Source of the DNA: Yoonia sp.
GTDB taxonomy: Bacteria; Pseudomonadota; Alphaproteobacteria; Rhodobacterales; Rhodobacteraceae
Length of the DNA stretch: 64,000 nucleotides
Assembly (NCBI GenBank): GCA_029250945.1
Contig: JAQXEG010000034.1
Coordinates: forward strand, 1 to 64,000
Reading direction: 5' to 3'
Every line of letters begins with the position of its first letter. Position 1 is the first letter of the stretch. Position numbers and translations under genes: made by a program. Below are positions 39,865-50,463 of this stretch, piece after piece. The notes under the pieces were generated by a model that worked only from the letters and a program-made list of their open reading frames with translations, searched no databases and was not told where the DNA came from.

Positions 39865-40489
39865 CTGATGGCTCCTAATATATTGCACGGGTTATCCCGT
39901 AACGTGGTTTGTGTGACCTCAGAGCTTTGCGTCGTTACCGGGTCCGCGTCGCGCCCGCCAAAGTTGTCGTCATCGTTTGTTCATTGTGGCTGTCCGGCCT
40001 GCCCGGTGCGGTTACTCCCAACGAAGGGCCCAGCAATATCCGGCGGTTCCATAAACCAACGCCCCGAATCCCAAAGGGACGCGAGATCAGCATCGTATAG
40101 GCCTAACCACACGCGCAAGCAAGTGATCAAGCGCAAATCAGATAGGGGTTTGATTGTTGGATTTCATTTATTTAGTTAGGCTAACGAACAAATTGGAATA
40201 CAGCGATGATTTCAGCAAAACTAGCCTGTGCTATTCACCTTCACGCGCAGCGGTTCAAGCCCGACCTCACGCTGGCGGCGCATCACCGCCCGCAAGACAG
40301 CGCCGACAAAAACGGCCAGCTCGGTCCATGTGAATAAGGTTAGGGCATCCATGTCCCCCACATGCGTGATCGCCTGCGCCACCCACGTCACCGCAAAGCA
40401 CGCCCCAGATACATCACTGCCACCCTCTCGCCGCCTGAAATCCAGACGGTATCATACACGAGGACCGGTGAAATTTCGGTGAACTGATC

Positions 40490-41218
40490 CTAGTCGTCGC
40501 CCTCGTACGCATCCCACAGGTCGGGACGGCGCGATTTTGTGATCTGTTTGGACATGTCCTTGCGCCATTGTGCGATCTTGCCATGGTCGCCAGACTGCAA
40601 AACAGCGGGGATATCGTGGCCCTGCCATGACGCGGGTTTGGTGTATTGCGGATGCTCCAGCAGCCCGTCTGAGAATGACTCCTCTACCGCCGATTCTGCA
40701 TTGCCCAGCACACCGGGCAGCAGCCGCACGGTTGCATCAATCAGCGCCTGCGCGGCCAGTTCACCACCCGTCATGACGAAATCGCCAAGCGATACCTCTT
40801 GGATGCCAAAGTGTTCGAGCACGCGTTCATCCACGCCCTCAAACCGGCCACAAAGCAGGGTGACACCATTGGTGTTTTCGGCCAGCCCACGCATCATCGC
40901 TTGGTCCATCCGCTTGCCGCGTGGGGACAGGTACAGGATCGGCATCACGCCCTTCGCACTGGCACGGGCATCCGTAATCGCAGCCTCTAGCACATCAGCG
41001 CGTAGCACCATGCCAGCGCCGCCACCTGCGGGCGTATCATCCACATTGCGGTGCTTGCCCAGCCCATAGTCGCGCAGATCATAGGTTCGCAGCTGCCAAC
41101 GCCCGTCTTTCAGCGCCTTACCCATCAGGCTTTCGCCCAGCACACCGGGAAACGCCTGCGGGAACAGCGTGATGATTTGCGCGGTCCATGCCCCCGCCAA
41201 ATCAGGCGTATCGGTCAT
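40490..41218 (-). CDS. trmD: tRNA (guanine-N1)-methyltransferase
   Basis: ITLFPQAFPGVLGESLMGKAL, YLSPRGKRMDQAM, LLCGRFEGVDERVLEHF, SLGDFVMTGGELAAQALIDATVRLLPGVLGN. Confidence 0.97.
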   Translation of the reverse strand: MTDTPDLAGAWTAQIITLFPQAFPGVLGESLMGKALKDGRWQLRTYDLRDYGLGKHRNVDDTPAGGGAGMVLRADVLEAAITDARASAKGVMPILYLSPRGKRMDQAMMRGLAENTNGVTLLCGRFEGVDERVLEHFGIQEVSLGDFVMTGGELAAQALIDATVRLLPGVLGNAESAVEESFSDGLLEHPQYTKPASWQGHDIPAVLQSGDHGKIAQWRKDMSKQITKSRRPDLWDAYEGDD

Positions 41219-41323
41219 AAGCTCGCGTGGTTTGAACGTCGGACGGATCGCTTTGCGACCAGCGGATTTGTTGTTGGGTGTGTCTGTCATGGATTTGGGG
41301 TTATCGGCTTTGGCGCGGGGCGT

Positions 41324-42157
41324 CTATGTTTTTGGTTTCCATCGCCCCAACGTTGCGGCATCGGCCAAGGCCTTTTTCTGTTCGGCCACAGCACGATCGG
41401 GCAGGGTGGACCGGTTCAGCGTCAGGAATTGTTCCCAAAGCGCATCTGACGGTCCCTCGTTTTCCTTTCCAACGGGGGTCAATGTGGCGCGCACATCGGC
41501 AGGCACATTCATCTGATCCACAAGGGCGGTGCCGGGGCCAAGCGGGTGGGATAACGCATCTTGCATCGGCATGAACATGACCGGCAGCGGGGTCATCACC
41601 TCGGCCACTTCTGCGATGATCCGGTCAAGGTCTGCGGCACTTTGATAGGTCGCGGCGAAGGCTTTGAAGTCCAGCGTAAGCCGGTGCGCACGTAGCTGAT
41701 GACGATAGGCGCTATACAACCAGTCATGCGGATTGCGGGTTGTGAATAGCAACTTCACTTGGGCGTTCGGGAAACGCTCGGCCAGATAGCCCGCGATATA
41801 GGTCAGCAGGGTCGGCGCCGCGCCATAGTCCTCTACCCCCGGCTCGCCGGGTAGTTGCCCTGCAAGCCCCTCGCAAGAGATCATCAGATCCCGATCATCG
41901 CGCACGGGAAATTCGGTGAATACGTCGTCCAGCAAACCTACCATGTCCATCAGATCAAGCGGATTGTTGGTGCGCGAAAATAGACTGGCCAGTCGCACCA
42001 CGGGTTTCATGTGCCGAAACATGCGCAGGTCGAAATAAGGCTCCAGCACCTCGCGATTGATCCACAGGAAATGCTGCATAGAGCTGGTGCCGGTTTTGTG
42101 GAAACCCGGATGCAAGAGTATCTGTCGCATATCTTGAAAACACCCCTGATCAAACAC
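41324..42157 (-). CDS. Sulfotransferase-like protein
   Basis: ILLHPGFHKTGTSSMQHFLW (PAPS 5'-loop-like) and LLFTTRNPHDWLYSAY. Confidence 0.65.
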   Translation of the reverse strand: MFDQGCFQDMRQILLHPGFHKTGTSSMQHFLWINREVLEPYFDLRMFRHMKPVVRLASLFSRTNNPLDLMDMVGLLDDVFTEFPVRDDRDLMISCEGLAGQLPGEPGVEDYGAAPTLLTYIAGYLAERFPNAQVKLLFTTRNPHDWLYSAYRHQLRAHRLTLDFKAFAATYQSAADLDRIIAEVAEVMTPLPVMFMPMQDALSHPLGPGTALVDQMNVPADVRATLTPVGKENEGPSDALWEQFLTLNRSTLPDRAVAEQKKALADAATLGRWKPKT

Positions 42158-42236
42158 ACTATGCCCAGTGAATATCGGTGTTGCCCGTTTCTCGCCAGAG
42201 GTTTGTGTTATTTGGCCAAAAACCTGTGGCTGGGGG

Positions 42237-42755
42237 CTAGCGGGATTCCGGCGGGTTCACGATGATCCGTCCAGCGGCCAAATCGACCGTGGGCACGATG
42301 TTATGGGTGAATGACAACAGCATGGTATCGGATTGACCCGTCAGCTGGATTTCCAGCACATCGCCCGCACCGTGGTTTTCAACGGACTTTACCGTGCCAA
42401 GCGTGGCGTTGCCGGTGTCCAGCACCGTCAGGCCGACAAGATCGCTATAGTAAAATTCATCATCGGGCAGGTTCGGCAGCTGGTCGCGCGGCGCATAAAG
42501 CGCGACACCGCGCAAACCGTCTGCATCTTCTTTGGTATCAATGCCTTGGACGCGGGCGGTAAAACCGCCTTTGACCTGACCTGTGATCACCAGCATGGGG
42601 AATGTGGCGCCATCCTCGGTCGATAGCGGGGCATAGTCACCGATCGCCAGCGGGTCGGCGCAAAATGATTTCAGGCGCACCTCTCCGTGGATGCCAAAGG
42701 CACCGCCAAGGGTGCCAACAATGATACGGTCAGACATGTGATTGCTCCTTGGCAA
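42237..42755 (-). CDS. rimM: ribosome maturation factor RimM
   Basis: IIVGTLGGAFGIHGEVRLKSF, EDADGLRGVALYAPRDQLPNLPDDEFYYSDLVGLTV. Confidence 0.95.
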   Translation of the reverse strand: MPRSNHMSDRIIVGTLGGAFGIHGEVRLKSFCADPLAIGDYAPLSTEDGATFPMLVITGQVKGGFTARVQGIDTKEDADGLRGVALYAPRDQLPNLPDDEFYYSDLVGLTVLDTGNATLGTVKSVENHGAGDVLEIQLTGQSDTMLLSFTHNIVPTVDLAAGRIIVNPPESR

Positions 42756-42790
42756 AGGGCCGTGCGGCGCTTTGCGAAACAGCGGGGGGG

Positions 42791-42818
42791 CATGCGGGCC
42801 AGTGTTCCGGCCCGCATG
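42791..42818 (-). terminator. 10-bp stem hairpin downstream of rpsP
   Basis: CATGCGGGCC-agtgttcc-GGCCCGCATG. Confidence 0.65.
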
Positions 42819-42827
42819 ATAAATCGC

Positions 42828-43241
42828 TTACTCAGCAGCAGCTTCTTCTGCTGGTGCTTCCTCGGCAGGTGCCTCGGCTGGCGCGTTTGCAGCTTCTTCA
42901 GCTGCAGCTTTTTTAGCGGCCTTTTCTTCAGCGCGTGCTTGTGCAGCTTTGCCAGGTGTACCCTTTTTCAGGTTTGCACGATCTTTCTTTGGGATCACGC
43001 CAGCAGCTTCGAGCATACGCGATACGCGGTCTGTTGGCTGTGCGCCTTTGGACATCCAGTACTGGACGCGCTCCATGTTCATTTTTACGCGGTCTTCGCT
43101 GTCTTTTGGCAGCATTGGTGCGTATGTGCCCAGCTTTTCGATAAAGCGACCATCGCGTGGCATACGGCTGTCGGCCGCAACGATTGCGTAGTGTGGACGT
43201 TTTTTAGAGCCACCGCGGGCAAGACGAATTTTCATAGCCAT
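42828..43241 (-). CDS. rpsP: 30S ribosomal protein S16 with Ala/Glu-rich C-terminal extension
   Basis: [43 protein letters not shown]. Confidence 0.97.
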   Translation of the reverse strand: MAMKIRLARGGSKKRPHYAIVAADSRMPRDGRFIEKLGTYAPMLPKDSEDRVKMNMERVQYWMSKGAQPTDRVSRMLEAAGVIPKKDRANLKKGTPGKAAQARAEEKAAKKAAAEEAANAPAEAPAEEAPAEEAAAE

Positions 43242-43270
43242 GAGATTTGTTTCCTTTGTTCTCTTCGAAG

Positions 43271-43288
43271 GATGCGTTTTAACGCATC
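43271..43288. repeat. Variant palindrome overlapping the chorismate mutase stop codon
   Basis: GATGCGTTTTAACGCATC, differing from GATGGGTTTTAACCCATC by a compensatory pair. Confidence 0.5.
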
Positions 43289-43583
43289 ATGATTGATGTT
43301 GTTTGTGGTGTTGGATGACTTCCTGAATGATGAAGTTCAGGAATTTCTTGGCAAAAACAGGATCCAGATCGGCCTGATTTGCAAGGGCGGTCAACCGTGT
43401 GATCTGGTCCGCTTCGCGGGATGGATCAGACGGCGGAAGGTCGTGTTCGGCTTTCAGTACGCCGACGGCTTGGGTGTGCTTGAACCGTTCACCCAGCGTG
43501 TAAACAAGGATCGCATCCAGCCGGTCAATGCTGTTGCGGTGGCCTGCCAAAACTTCGGCGGCGCGTGTTGTGTCATCGGTCAT
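43287..43583 (-). CDS. chorismate mutase
   Basis: HRNSIDRLDAILVYTLGERFKHTQAVGVLKAEHDLPPSDPSRE. Confidence 0.9.
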   Translation of the reverse strand: MTDDTTRAAEVLAGHRNSIDRLDAILVYTLGERFKHTQAVGVLKAEHDLPPSDPSREADQITRLTALANQADLDPVFAKKFLNFIIQEVIQHHKQHQS

Positions 43584-44095
43584 AGATGAACCCCCTTTGG
43601 CACAGGATGGCGATAGACAAGCGTGGTTGGCGTGGGGCCAGTGGCGGCCACATCCAGTTTCGCGCCCAGCTTTTCAGCCAGCCGGATGGATCGCGCATTA
43701 TCATGGGCGATATAGCTGACAGCGGTGCGCCACCCCAGCACATCATAGGCGTGTTTGACGGCGGCATCCGCGGCCTCGGTCGCGACGCCTGTCCCTTCGA
43801 TCTTGGGGTCGAACATCATCCAGCCGATTTCGGTTTCCGGCCAGTCAGGTGGCGTCCACGGCCCGACAAGGCCGACGCAATCGTTGTCGCCGCGCAGGGT
43901 GACAGCCCACATGCCGTAGCCGAAGATCTGCCAATGGCCCAACTCGGACGCGAAGGCCCGCCATGTTTTGCCCAGATCGTTGTTGCTGTCGAATGCACCA
44001 GCGCGGTCCGACATCATAAAGTCGTGGAACGCCATCCAGTCGCCCGGTTCAGGCGCGCGCATCACAAGGCGCGGGGTTTGCAGCGTCATATTCAT
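43580..44095 (-). CDS. GNAT family N-acetyltransferase
   Basis: TPRLVMRAPEPGDWMAF, GTGVATEAADAAVKHAYDVLGWRTAVSYIAHDNARSIRLAEKLGAKLD. Confidence 0.9.
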   Translation of the reverse strand: MNMTLQTPRLVMRAPEPGDWMAFHDFMMSDRAGAFDSNNDLGKTWRAFASELGHWQIFGYGMWAVTLRGDNDCVGLVGPWTPPDWPETEIGWMMFDPKIEGTGVATEAADAAVKHAYDVLGWRTAVSYIAHDNARSIRLAEKLGAKLDVAATGPTPTTLVYRHPVPKGVHL

Positions 44096-44634
44096 GCGGC
44101 CACCTGCGCGATTGCGTCGGGGTGGTTGTGGGGCAGGTGACGGTAGATCGTGGCGTTTTCGCCGCCGTGGTCATAGTCACGCTCGGCCACAGCGCCCAGC
44201 CGTTTGGCCAGCGCAATAGAGCGTGTGTTCGTCTTGGCGATGATCGACACAAGTGGCCCAAGGTTCAGCACCTGTCCGGCCCACTGGCGCACAGCAACGC
44301 CCGCCTCATAGGCGTACCCATGGCCTTCGCCGTTATCGAACATATGATAGGCCAGCTCAGGTTCTGACCAGCCAACGTGATTGAGGATACCGGACCGCCC
44401 AACAGGTGTGTCCGTAGCGCGGTCCACCACCATGAAAAAGCCGTAGCCGCGCATCTGCCAATAGCCGATGTCGCTGATGAATGCGCCCCATGCTTTGTCT
44501 GAGGTGCCGTTGTTACCCAAGCCGTCCATGCGTTTGGAATTGACGATGAAATCGGTGAAGGGCGCCAGATCGGATGCGATTGGGCCGCGTAATGTCAGGC
44601 GTTTGGTTCCCGATGTCGGCGCGTTGGTCAGCAT
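44092..44634 (-). CDS. GNAT family N-acetyltransferase (tandem paralog)
   Basis: TKRLTLRGPIASDLAPFTDFI, GHGYAYEAGVAVRQWAGQVLNLGPLVSIIAKTNTRSIALAKRLGA. Confidence 0.9.
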   Translation of the reverse strand: MLTNAPTSGTKRLTLRGPIASDLAPFTDFIVNSKRMDGLGNNGTSDKAWGAFISDIGYWQMRGYGFFMVVDRATDTPVGRSGILNHVGWSEPELAYHMFDNGEGHGYAYEAGVAVRQWAGQVLNLGPLVSIIAKTNTRSIALAKRLGAVAERDYDHGGENATIYRHLPHNHPDAIAQVAA

Positions 44635-44728
44635 GGCGTGACCCCACGGGCATGCTGACGCATGACGCGATTTTCGGGGCCTTGCGGCCCGTTGCCTTCG
44701 GCAAGAGTATTTGGAAAAAAGCGAGGCA

Positions 44729-46225
44729 CTATTTCTTTTTCCCGAAACCCGACAGACCTGGTGGCAGGCCCATGCCGCCGCCTAGACCGGGCATGCCAGC
44801 GGGCATTTTGCCTTGCAGGGCTTTGGCGGCTTCTTGCATGGCGGCGGGATCGTTCATGTCGGGCATGGCACCGCCTTTGCCCATCATTTGCTTCATGGCT
44901 TGTTTGAGCATGCCGCCTTTGCCCATTTTGCCCATCTTTTTCATCATGTCGGCCATTTGACGGTGCTGTTTGACCAGCTTGTTTAGCTCGGACACCTCAA
45001 GACCTGCGCCAGCCGCGATGCGTTTCTTGCGCGATGCTGCAAGCAGATCCGGATTGGCGCGCTCTTTTTTTGTCATGGAGTTAATGAGCGCAATTTGGCG
45101 TTTGAGGATGCTGTCATCCATGCCCGCCGCGTCCATCTGTTTTTGCATTTTTCCCATGCCAGGCATCATGCCCATCATCCCTTCCATGCCGCCCATTTTC
45201 ATCATCTGTTCGAGCTGCATTTTGAGATCGTTCATGTTGAAGCGGCCCTTTTGGAAGCGCTTCATCATCCGCTCGGCCTGTTCGGCCTCGATGGTTTCTT
45301 GGGCTTTCTCAACAAGGGCTACAATGTCGCCCATGCCAAGGATGCGGCCTGCGATGCGATCTGGTTCGAACGTTTCAATCGCGTCCATTTTTTCGCCCAG
45401 ACCGACGAAGCGGATAGGCTTGCCAGTGATCGCGCGCATGGACAGGGCCGCACCACCGCGGCCGTCGCCGTCCATCCGTGTCAGGACAACGCCGGAGACG
45501 CCGATCTTATCGTCGAATTCTTGGGCGACGTTCACTGCGTCCTGACCTGTCAGGCCGTCAACAACCAGCAGCGTTTCGCGCGGGTTGGCGACATCGCGCA
45601 CCTCGGCCGCTTGTGCGATTAGTTCGGCGTCGATGTGCAGACGGCCTGCGGTATCAAGCATATAGACGTCGTAACCGCCGAGCGATGCTTGGGTTTTGGC
45701 GCGTTTGGCGATTTGCACAGGGCTTTCACCAGCGACGATTGGCAGGGTATCCACACCGATCTGGTTGCCCAAAATCGCCAGCTGTTCCATCGCGGCAGGG
45801 CGGTTGGTGTCAAGCGAGGCCATTAGCACGCGCTTGCCTTCGCGGTCTTTCAAACGCTTGGCGAGTTTTGCGGTTGTGGTAGTTTTACCGGACCCTTGCA
45901 GGCCGACCATCAGGATCGGCGCGGGCGGGTTGTCGATTTTCAGCGCACCGGGGTCGGCGTCACCTGTCAGCACGTGTTTTAGCTCATCATGCACGATCTT
46001 GACGACCTGCTGGCCGGGTTGGATCGATTTGGTGACGGCCTGACCGGTCGCTTTCTTCTCGACCGCCTTGATGAAATCACGGGCAACGGGCAGGGAAACA
46101 TCCGCCTCGAGCAAGGCCACGCGGACCTCGCGCAATGCGGTTTTGACGTCATCCTCGGACAGCGCACCTTGCTTGGTGAGTTTGTCAAAGACGCCGCCGA
46201 GGCGTTCGGATAGGTTCTCAAACAT
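44729..46225 (-). CDS. ffh: signal recognition particle protein
   Basis: GLQGSGKTTTTAKLAKRL, LLVVDGLTGQDAVNVAQEF, Met-rich M domain. Confidence 0.97.
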   Translation of the reverse strand: MFENLSERLGGVFDKLTKQGALSEDDVKTALREVRVALLEADVSLPVARDFIKAVEKKATGQAVTKSIQPGQQVVKIVHDELKHVLTGDADPGALKIDNPPAPILMVGLQGSGKTTTTAKLAKRLKDREGKRVLMASLDTNRPAAMEQLAILGNQIGVDTLPIVAGESPVQIAKRAKTQASLGGYDVYMLDTAGRLHIDAELIAQAAEVRDVANPRETLLVVDGLTGQDAVNVAQEFDDKIGVSGVVLTRMDGDGRGGAALSMRAITGKPIRFVGLGEKMDAIETFEPDRIAGRILGMGDIVALVEKAQETIEAEQAERMMKRFQKGRFNMNDLKMQLEQMMKMGGMEGMMGMMPGMGKMQKQMDAAGMDDSILKRQIALINSMTKKERANPDLLAASRKKRIAAGAGLEVSELNKLVKQHRQMADMMKKMGKMGKGGMLKQAMKQMMGKGGAMPDMNDPAAMQEAAKALQGKMPAGMPGLGGGMGLPPGLSGFGKKK

Positions 46226-46403
46226 CGGCTATAAGCCCCTTGGTCGTTTCGGTTGCCCCCCATCATATAGGAACGAACCGCATAAAGCAGTAGCGCCCCC
46301 GTGGGCGCGACGCGCTGACGGAGGGCGATCCCTATCGAATAGGGACCGGAAAGCTGATGCTATCCGGAAGTTGACTGTGTTTATCCTTGGGGGGCGTGCA
46401 GAG

Positions 46404-46940
46404 TCAAGCCTCTGCCGCTTTGGTGTTGTTAGACAAGATAACGGTGACGTCTGTGATCCCGATAAAGCCCAGCACCGTTTTCAGGTGGGGCGTGGCGAAA
46501 TCAACAGAGGCGCCAATTGGCACACCGCCAGAGGCTGCGACGATTGTGGCGCGCTTGCCGTCCAACAGGCCAACCGGACTGTCAGATGTATAGGCGAATG
46601 TTTCCTTGGGGCGACAAATGAGGTCGATCCATGCCTTAAGCGCTGCGGGCAGGCCAAAGTTATACATCGGCATGTCGATAATGATGTGATCGGCGGCCAA
46701 CACCTCGGCCACAAGGGTATTTGAGAATGTGAGGGTTTCATTCTCTGCCGCGCTGCGGTCAGCTGCTGGAACAAGGCGGGCGGCGTTCCATGCGGCGGTG
46801 ACTTGCGGCAGTGGTGTCAGCGCAAGATCGCGTGTGGTTACCGATCCGGTGATATCAGCAAGAAGGGTTGCAGATTTCTGGCGCGACTGGCTTGCGGTGG
46901 CGTCAGCGGGCGAGGTTGCGATGTATAATGTGTGTGACAT
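46404..46940 (-). CDS. FMN-dependent NADH-azoreductase / NAD(P)H dehydrogenase family
   Basis: ADHIIIDMPMYNFGLPAALKAWIDLICRPKETFAYT. Confidence 0.88.
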   Translation of the reverse strand: MSHTLYIATSPADATASQSRQKSATLLADITGSVTTRDLALTPLPQVTAAWNAARLVPAADRSAAENETLTFSNTLVAEVLAADHIIIDMPMYNFGLPAALKAWIDLICRPKETFAYTSDSPVGLLDGKRATIVAASGGVPIGASVDFATPHLKTVLGFIGITDVTVILSNNTKAAEA

Positions 46941-47047
46941 GGTCATGCGGCTTTCTATTGTGTGCCTGCTGCACATGTCTATGCTTCTGGCGAACACAAT
47001 CGCACAATCCGCAGGGTATCTGTGGATATTTGCACAGGATCGGCACG

Positions 47048-47920
47048 ATGGACAATTGGGATGAAATTCGTACCGCGTATCAGGTGGCCCGCGCTGGCAC
47101 CGTTAGCGGTGCGGCAGAGGCGCTTGGCGTGCACCATGCAACCGTGATCCGTCATATCGACGCGATTGAGGAACGGTTGGGCGTTAAACTGTTTCAGCGG
47201 CATCCGCGGGGATATACCGCGACCGAGGCAGGGATGGACCTGCTCCAAGTGGCCCAAGCGACCGATGATCAGTTCACGCAGCTTGCCGGTCGGATCAAGG
47301 GGCAGGGCGCGGGTGTGTCTGGTGATCTGGTTGTGACGTCGCTGGGCGCGATGTCGTCGTTCCTGACGCCTGCGCTGGTTAGCTTTCAGGATGCAAACCC
47401 TGATATCCGCGTACGGTTTCTGACGGGTGAGCGGCTGTTCCGCCTTGAATATGGCGAGGCCCATGTTGCCATCCGCGCCGGCACCATGCCCAACCAGCCT
47501 GACAATGTGGTGCAGCCGTTTGTGGATATGCAGGTGCGGCTCGTCGCGTCTGACAGCTACATCGCGCGGCATGGCATGCCAAAAGACGAAAGCGAATTTG
47601 CGCAACATTGGTTTGTGTCCCACGACAGCGCCGATAGCCGTGCACCGTTCCATCAATGGCTGCGCTCGGTCGTGGATGAGGATCGGATTTTGTTCCGCGC
47701 AACTGACAATCGCAACCTGATTGACGCGGTGAAGGCGGGTGCAGGCATCGGCTTTGTCTCGGATTTCAACATGGCTATGCAGGACACGCTGCACGAGGTG
47801 ATCCCGTCCCGTCCTGAATGGTCCGCATCCATCTGGCTGGTCACCCATGTTGATTTGCACCGCACCGCCAAGGTGGAAGCGTTCCTTACCCACCTTAAGG
47901 CGATGGTCCACGATACATGA
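47048..47920 (+). CDS. LysR family transcriptional regulator
   Basis: AYQVARAGTVSGAAEALGVHHATVIRHIDAIEERLGVKLFQRHPRGYTATEAG. Confidence 0.93.
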   Translation: MDNWDEIRTAYQVARAGTVSGAAEALGVHHATVIRHIDAIEERLGVKLFQRHPRGYTATEAGMDLLQVAQATDDQFTQLAGRIKGQGAGVSGDLVVTSLGAMSSFLTPALVSFQDANPDIRVRFLTGERLFRLEYGEAHVAIRAGTMPNQPDNVVQPFVDMQVRLVASDSYIARHGMPKDESEFAQHWFVSHDSADSRAPFHQWLRSVVDEDRILFRATDNRNLIDAVKAGAGIGFVSDFNMAMQDTLHEVIPSRPEWSASIWLVTHVDLHRTAKVEAFLTHLKAMVHDT

Positions 47921-48795
47921 CCGTTGATACGCGGGCAGGGCATATTGCGATGCTGCTGTTTTCGGTCCTTGTGGCTGGGGCGTTTGCGCTGGGGGCGCTG
48001 GCCGCGAATGACATCTCCCCGTTTGCGTATAACGCTGTGCGGTTCTGGATCGCCGCTGTGATCATTGGCTGCGTCGTCGCATTGCGGGGCGGGGTGCCGC
48101 GTGCGGCATATGACGCGCCATGGCGCTACTTTGTCCTAGCGGGTGTCTTTACCATCTACTTCGTGCTGATGCTCGAAGGGCTGAAAACCGCGCCCTCTGT
48201 GAGTGCTGCTGCGCTATTCACGCTGACGCCCTTGCTGACGGCGATGTTTGGCTGGATCTTGTTGCGCCAAGGGGTGACCGCACGTATCGCACTTGCGCTG
48301 ACCGTTGGGGCGTTTGGGGCGATTTGGGTGATCTTTCGGGCGGACCTACAGGCGATCCTGCAATTCGACGTAGGCCAGGGAGAGGCGATTTATTTCATCG
48401 GCTGCATCAGTCACGCGATCTACACCCCGCTCGTCCGTCTTCTTAATCGCGGCGAAAGCGCACTTGTATTTACTTTTGGTACACTCACAGCGGGTGCGGT
48501 GATCCTGACGGCTTTCGGGTTGCCTGCCATTATCGCGACGCCGTGGATGGCGCTGTCGGGCACAGTCTGGGTGGCAATCATCTACACTGCTATTTTCGCC
48601 AGTGCAGCGACATTTACATTGCTGCAATTCGCCAGTTTGCGCCTGCCATCGTCCAAGGTGATGGCCTACACTTACTTAACGCCCGCATGGGTCATCGTGT
48701 GGGATATGGCGCTGGGCGGTGTCGCGCCGCCGGTGGCCGTCGGGCTGGGGGTTGCGGTCACATGCATCGCGCTTTTGCTGTTGTTGCGCGACTAG
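47917..48795 (+). CDS. DMT/EamA family transporter
   Basis: EamA repeats; LFTLTPLLTAMFGWILLRQGV; ATGA overlap with the LysR gene. Confidence 0.9.
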   Translation: MTVDTRAGHIAMLLFSVLVAGAFALGALAANDISPFAYNAVRFWIAAVIIGCVVALRGGVPRAAYDAPWRYFVLAGVFTIYFVLMLEGLKTAPSVSAAALFTLTPLLTAMFGWILLRQGVTARIALALTVGAFGAIWVIFRADLQAILQFDVGQGEAIYFIGCISHAIYTPLVRLLNRGESALVFTFGTLTAGAVILTAFGLPAIIATPWMALSGTVWVAIIYTAIFASAATFTLLQFASLRLPSSKVMAYTYLTPAWVIVWDMALGGVAPPVAVGLGVAVTCIALLLLLRD

Positions 48796-49154
48796 GGGGA
48801 TAGTTCCTGATTAAGGAACGCCTCGAACGCATCTAGATCAATGGCGTCCATCTGGCCAAAGCCCTTCATCCACACGGAGCCCGCCCGCAACGCATCAGGT
48901 TCCAGCTTGCACCATTTCACGCGGCCCCGTTTTTCTTGAGTGATCAGACCGGCGGCGGTCAGCACGCCAAGGTGCTTTGAAATCGCGGCCAATGACATTT
49001 CAAACGGTTCGGCCACGTCTGTCACGGCCATATCATCCTCTAGCAACATTGCCAGAATTGCGCGCCGCGTGGGGTCCGCCAATGCGGCAAAGGTCATGTC
49101 GAGTTGATCAGCCATGCCTGCCTTGTCGCGGCCTGCCGGTAAAACGTCAACCAA
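48792..49154 (-). CDS. ArsR-type HTH transcriptional regulator
   Basis: LDMTFAALADPTRRAILAMLLEDDMAVTDVAEPFEMSLAAISKHLGVLTAAGLI. Confidence 0.93.
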   Translation of the reverse strand: MVDVLPAGRDKAGMADQLDMTFAALADPTRRAILAMLLEDDMAVTDVAEPFEMSLAAISKHLGVLTAAGLITQEKRGRVKWCKLEPDALRAGSVWMKGFGQMDAIDLDAFEAFLNQELSP

Positions 49155-49324
49155 TTGGTTGAATATCCCGAATGGTCTGGGCGCCGCATTCGGGGCGCAA
49201 CGTTCCCCTCGCTTTTTCCAAAATACTCAGAGAAAACAGATGCCTACGGCGCGGCTCGGTCCGCTTGACTCTGAGCCGTGTGCATCCTAAACCCTGCGCA
49301 ACTCCTTTGAGAGGTTGAAAACCG

Positions 49325-49675
49325 ATGTCTGACCCGCATTTGGCCGATGATCGCAAGGCACGCCTTCAGGCGCTTGATGCGAAACTGGCCGCAAAACGGG
49401 CCCCGGCTGAGGTGAAAGACCACGCAGAGGAACACTATAGTCAGGCACAGCTTGCTTGGCGCATGGTGATAGAGCTTGTAGCCGGTCTTGGGATCGGTTT
49501 TGGCATCGGATACGGTTTGGACAGCCTTTTTGGGACCATGCCGATTTTCTTGGTGCTGTTTATTTTCTTTGGCCTCGCGGCTGGTGTGAACACCATGATG
49601 CGGTCGGCCAAAGAAGTGCAGAGAAAACAGTTGGCAGTAGCCAGCAAAGACGAGGATGACCCACGTGGCAACTGA
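49325..49675 (+). CDS. atpI: ATP synthase protein I (AtpI)
   Basis: Two TM helices, [40 protein letters not shown]; upstream of atpB. Confidence 0.88.
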   Translation: MSDPHLADDRKARLQALDAKLAAKRAPAEVKDHAEEHYSQAQLAWRMVIELVAGLGIGFGIGYGLDSLFGTMPIFLVLFIFFGLAAGVNTMMRSAKEVQRKQLAVASKDEDDPRGN

Positions 49676-50417
49676 CGCAAAATCCGAAGGCGGTCTTGTA
49701 TTTCACCCGCTTGACCAGTTTATCGTCAAACCTTTGTTCGGTGACGGCCCAATCAGCTGGTACACACCAACAAACGTGACATTGTGGATGGGGATCGCCG
49801 TTCTGGTGATCGCATTGATCTTTGTTGTCGGGTCCCGCGGTCGCGCTATCGTGCCATCACGCCTCCAATCCATCGGTGAGCTGATCTATGGCTTCATCTA
49901 CAAGATGGTCGAAGACGTTACTGGCAAGGACGGCATCAAGTACTTCCCTTATATCATGACACTGTTCGTGTTCATCTTGTTCGCGAACTATCTGGCACTT
50001 CTGCCGATGTCATATTCCCCCACATCCATGATCGCCGTGACCGCGATCCTTGGTTTTGGTGTCTTTATCTGCGTCACCATCCTCGGCTTTGTGCTGCACG
50101 GGTCCAAGTTCTTGGGTCTGTTCTGGATGTCCGACGCGCCAGCAATCCTGCGCCCCATCATTGCGGTGATCGAAGTGATTTCTTACTTCGTGCGCCCCGT
50201 GTCCCACTCCATTCGTTTGGCGGGCAACGTGATGGCTGGCCACGCTGTTATCAAAGTTTTCGCAGGCTTTGCGGCCCTCACGCTGGTGTCCCCTGTGGCC
50301 ATCGCTGGCATCGTCGCGATCTACGGTCTTGAGGTCCTTGTGGCCGGGATCCAAGCCTACGTATTCACCATTCTGACCTGTGTGTACCTCAAGGATGCTT
50401 TGCACCCTGCGCACTAA
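49656..50417 (+). CDS. atpB: F0F1 ATP synthase subunit A
   Basis: [54 protein letters not shown]. Confidence 0.97.
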   Translation: MTHVATDAKSEGGLVFHPLDQFIVKPLFGDGPISWYTPTNVTLWMGIAVLVIALIFVVGSRGRAIVPSRLQSIGELIYGFIYKMVEDVTGKDGIKYFPYIMTLFVFILFANYLALLPMSYSPTSMIAVTAILGFGVFICVTILGFVLHGSKFLGLFWMSDAPAILRPIIAVIEVISYFVRPVSHSIRLAGNVMAGHAVIKVFAGFAALTLVSPVAIAGIVAIYGLEVLVAGIQAYVFTILTCVYLKDALHPAH

Positions 50418-50463
50418 GTCACGATACCCTACTACTCAAATTCCATCGTAAGGAGATAAAATC

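Noticed and set aside
40221-40352. 43-aa minus-strand ORF MDALTLFTWTELAVFVGAVLRAVMRRQREVGLEPLRVKVNSTG between rplS and trmD
   Set aside because: Possible single-TM small protein, but no family recognised and the frame extends upstream without a clear start; insufficient to annotate.
43580-44634. Tandem GNAT acetyltransferase pair as a novel toxin-antitoxin or modification system
   Set aside because: Both look like ordinary RimJ/RimL-type GNATs with a 4-nt overlap; simple tandem duplication explains it.
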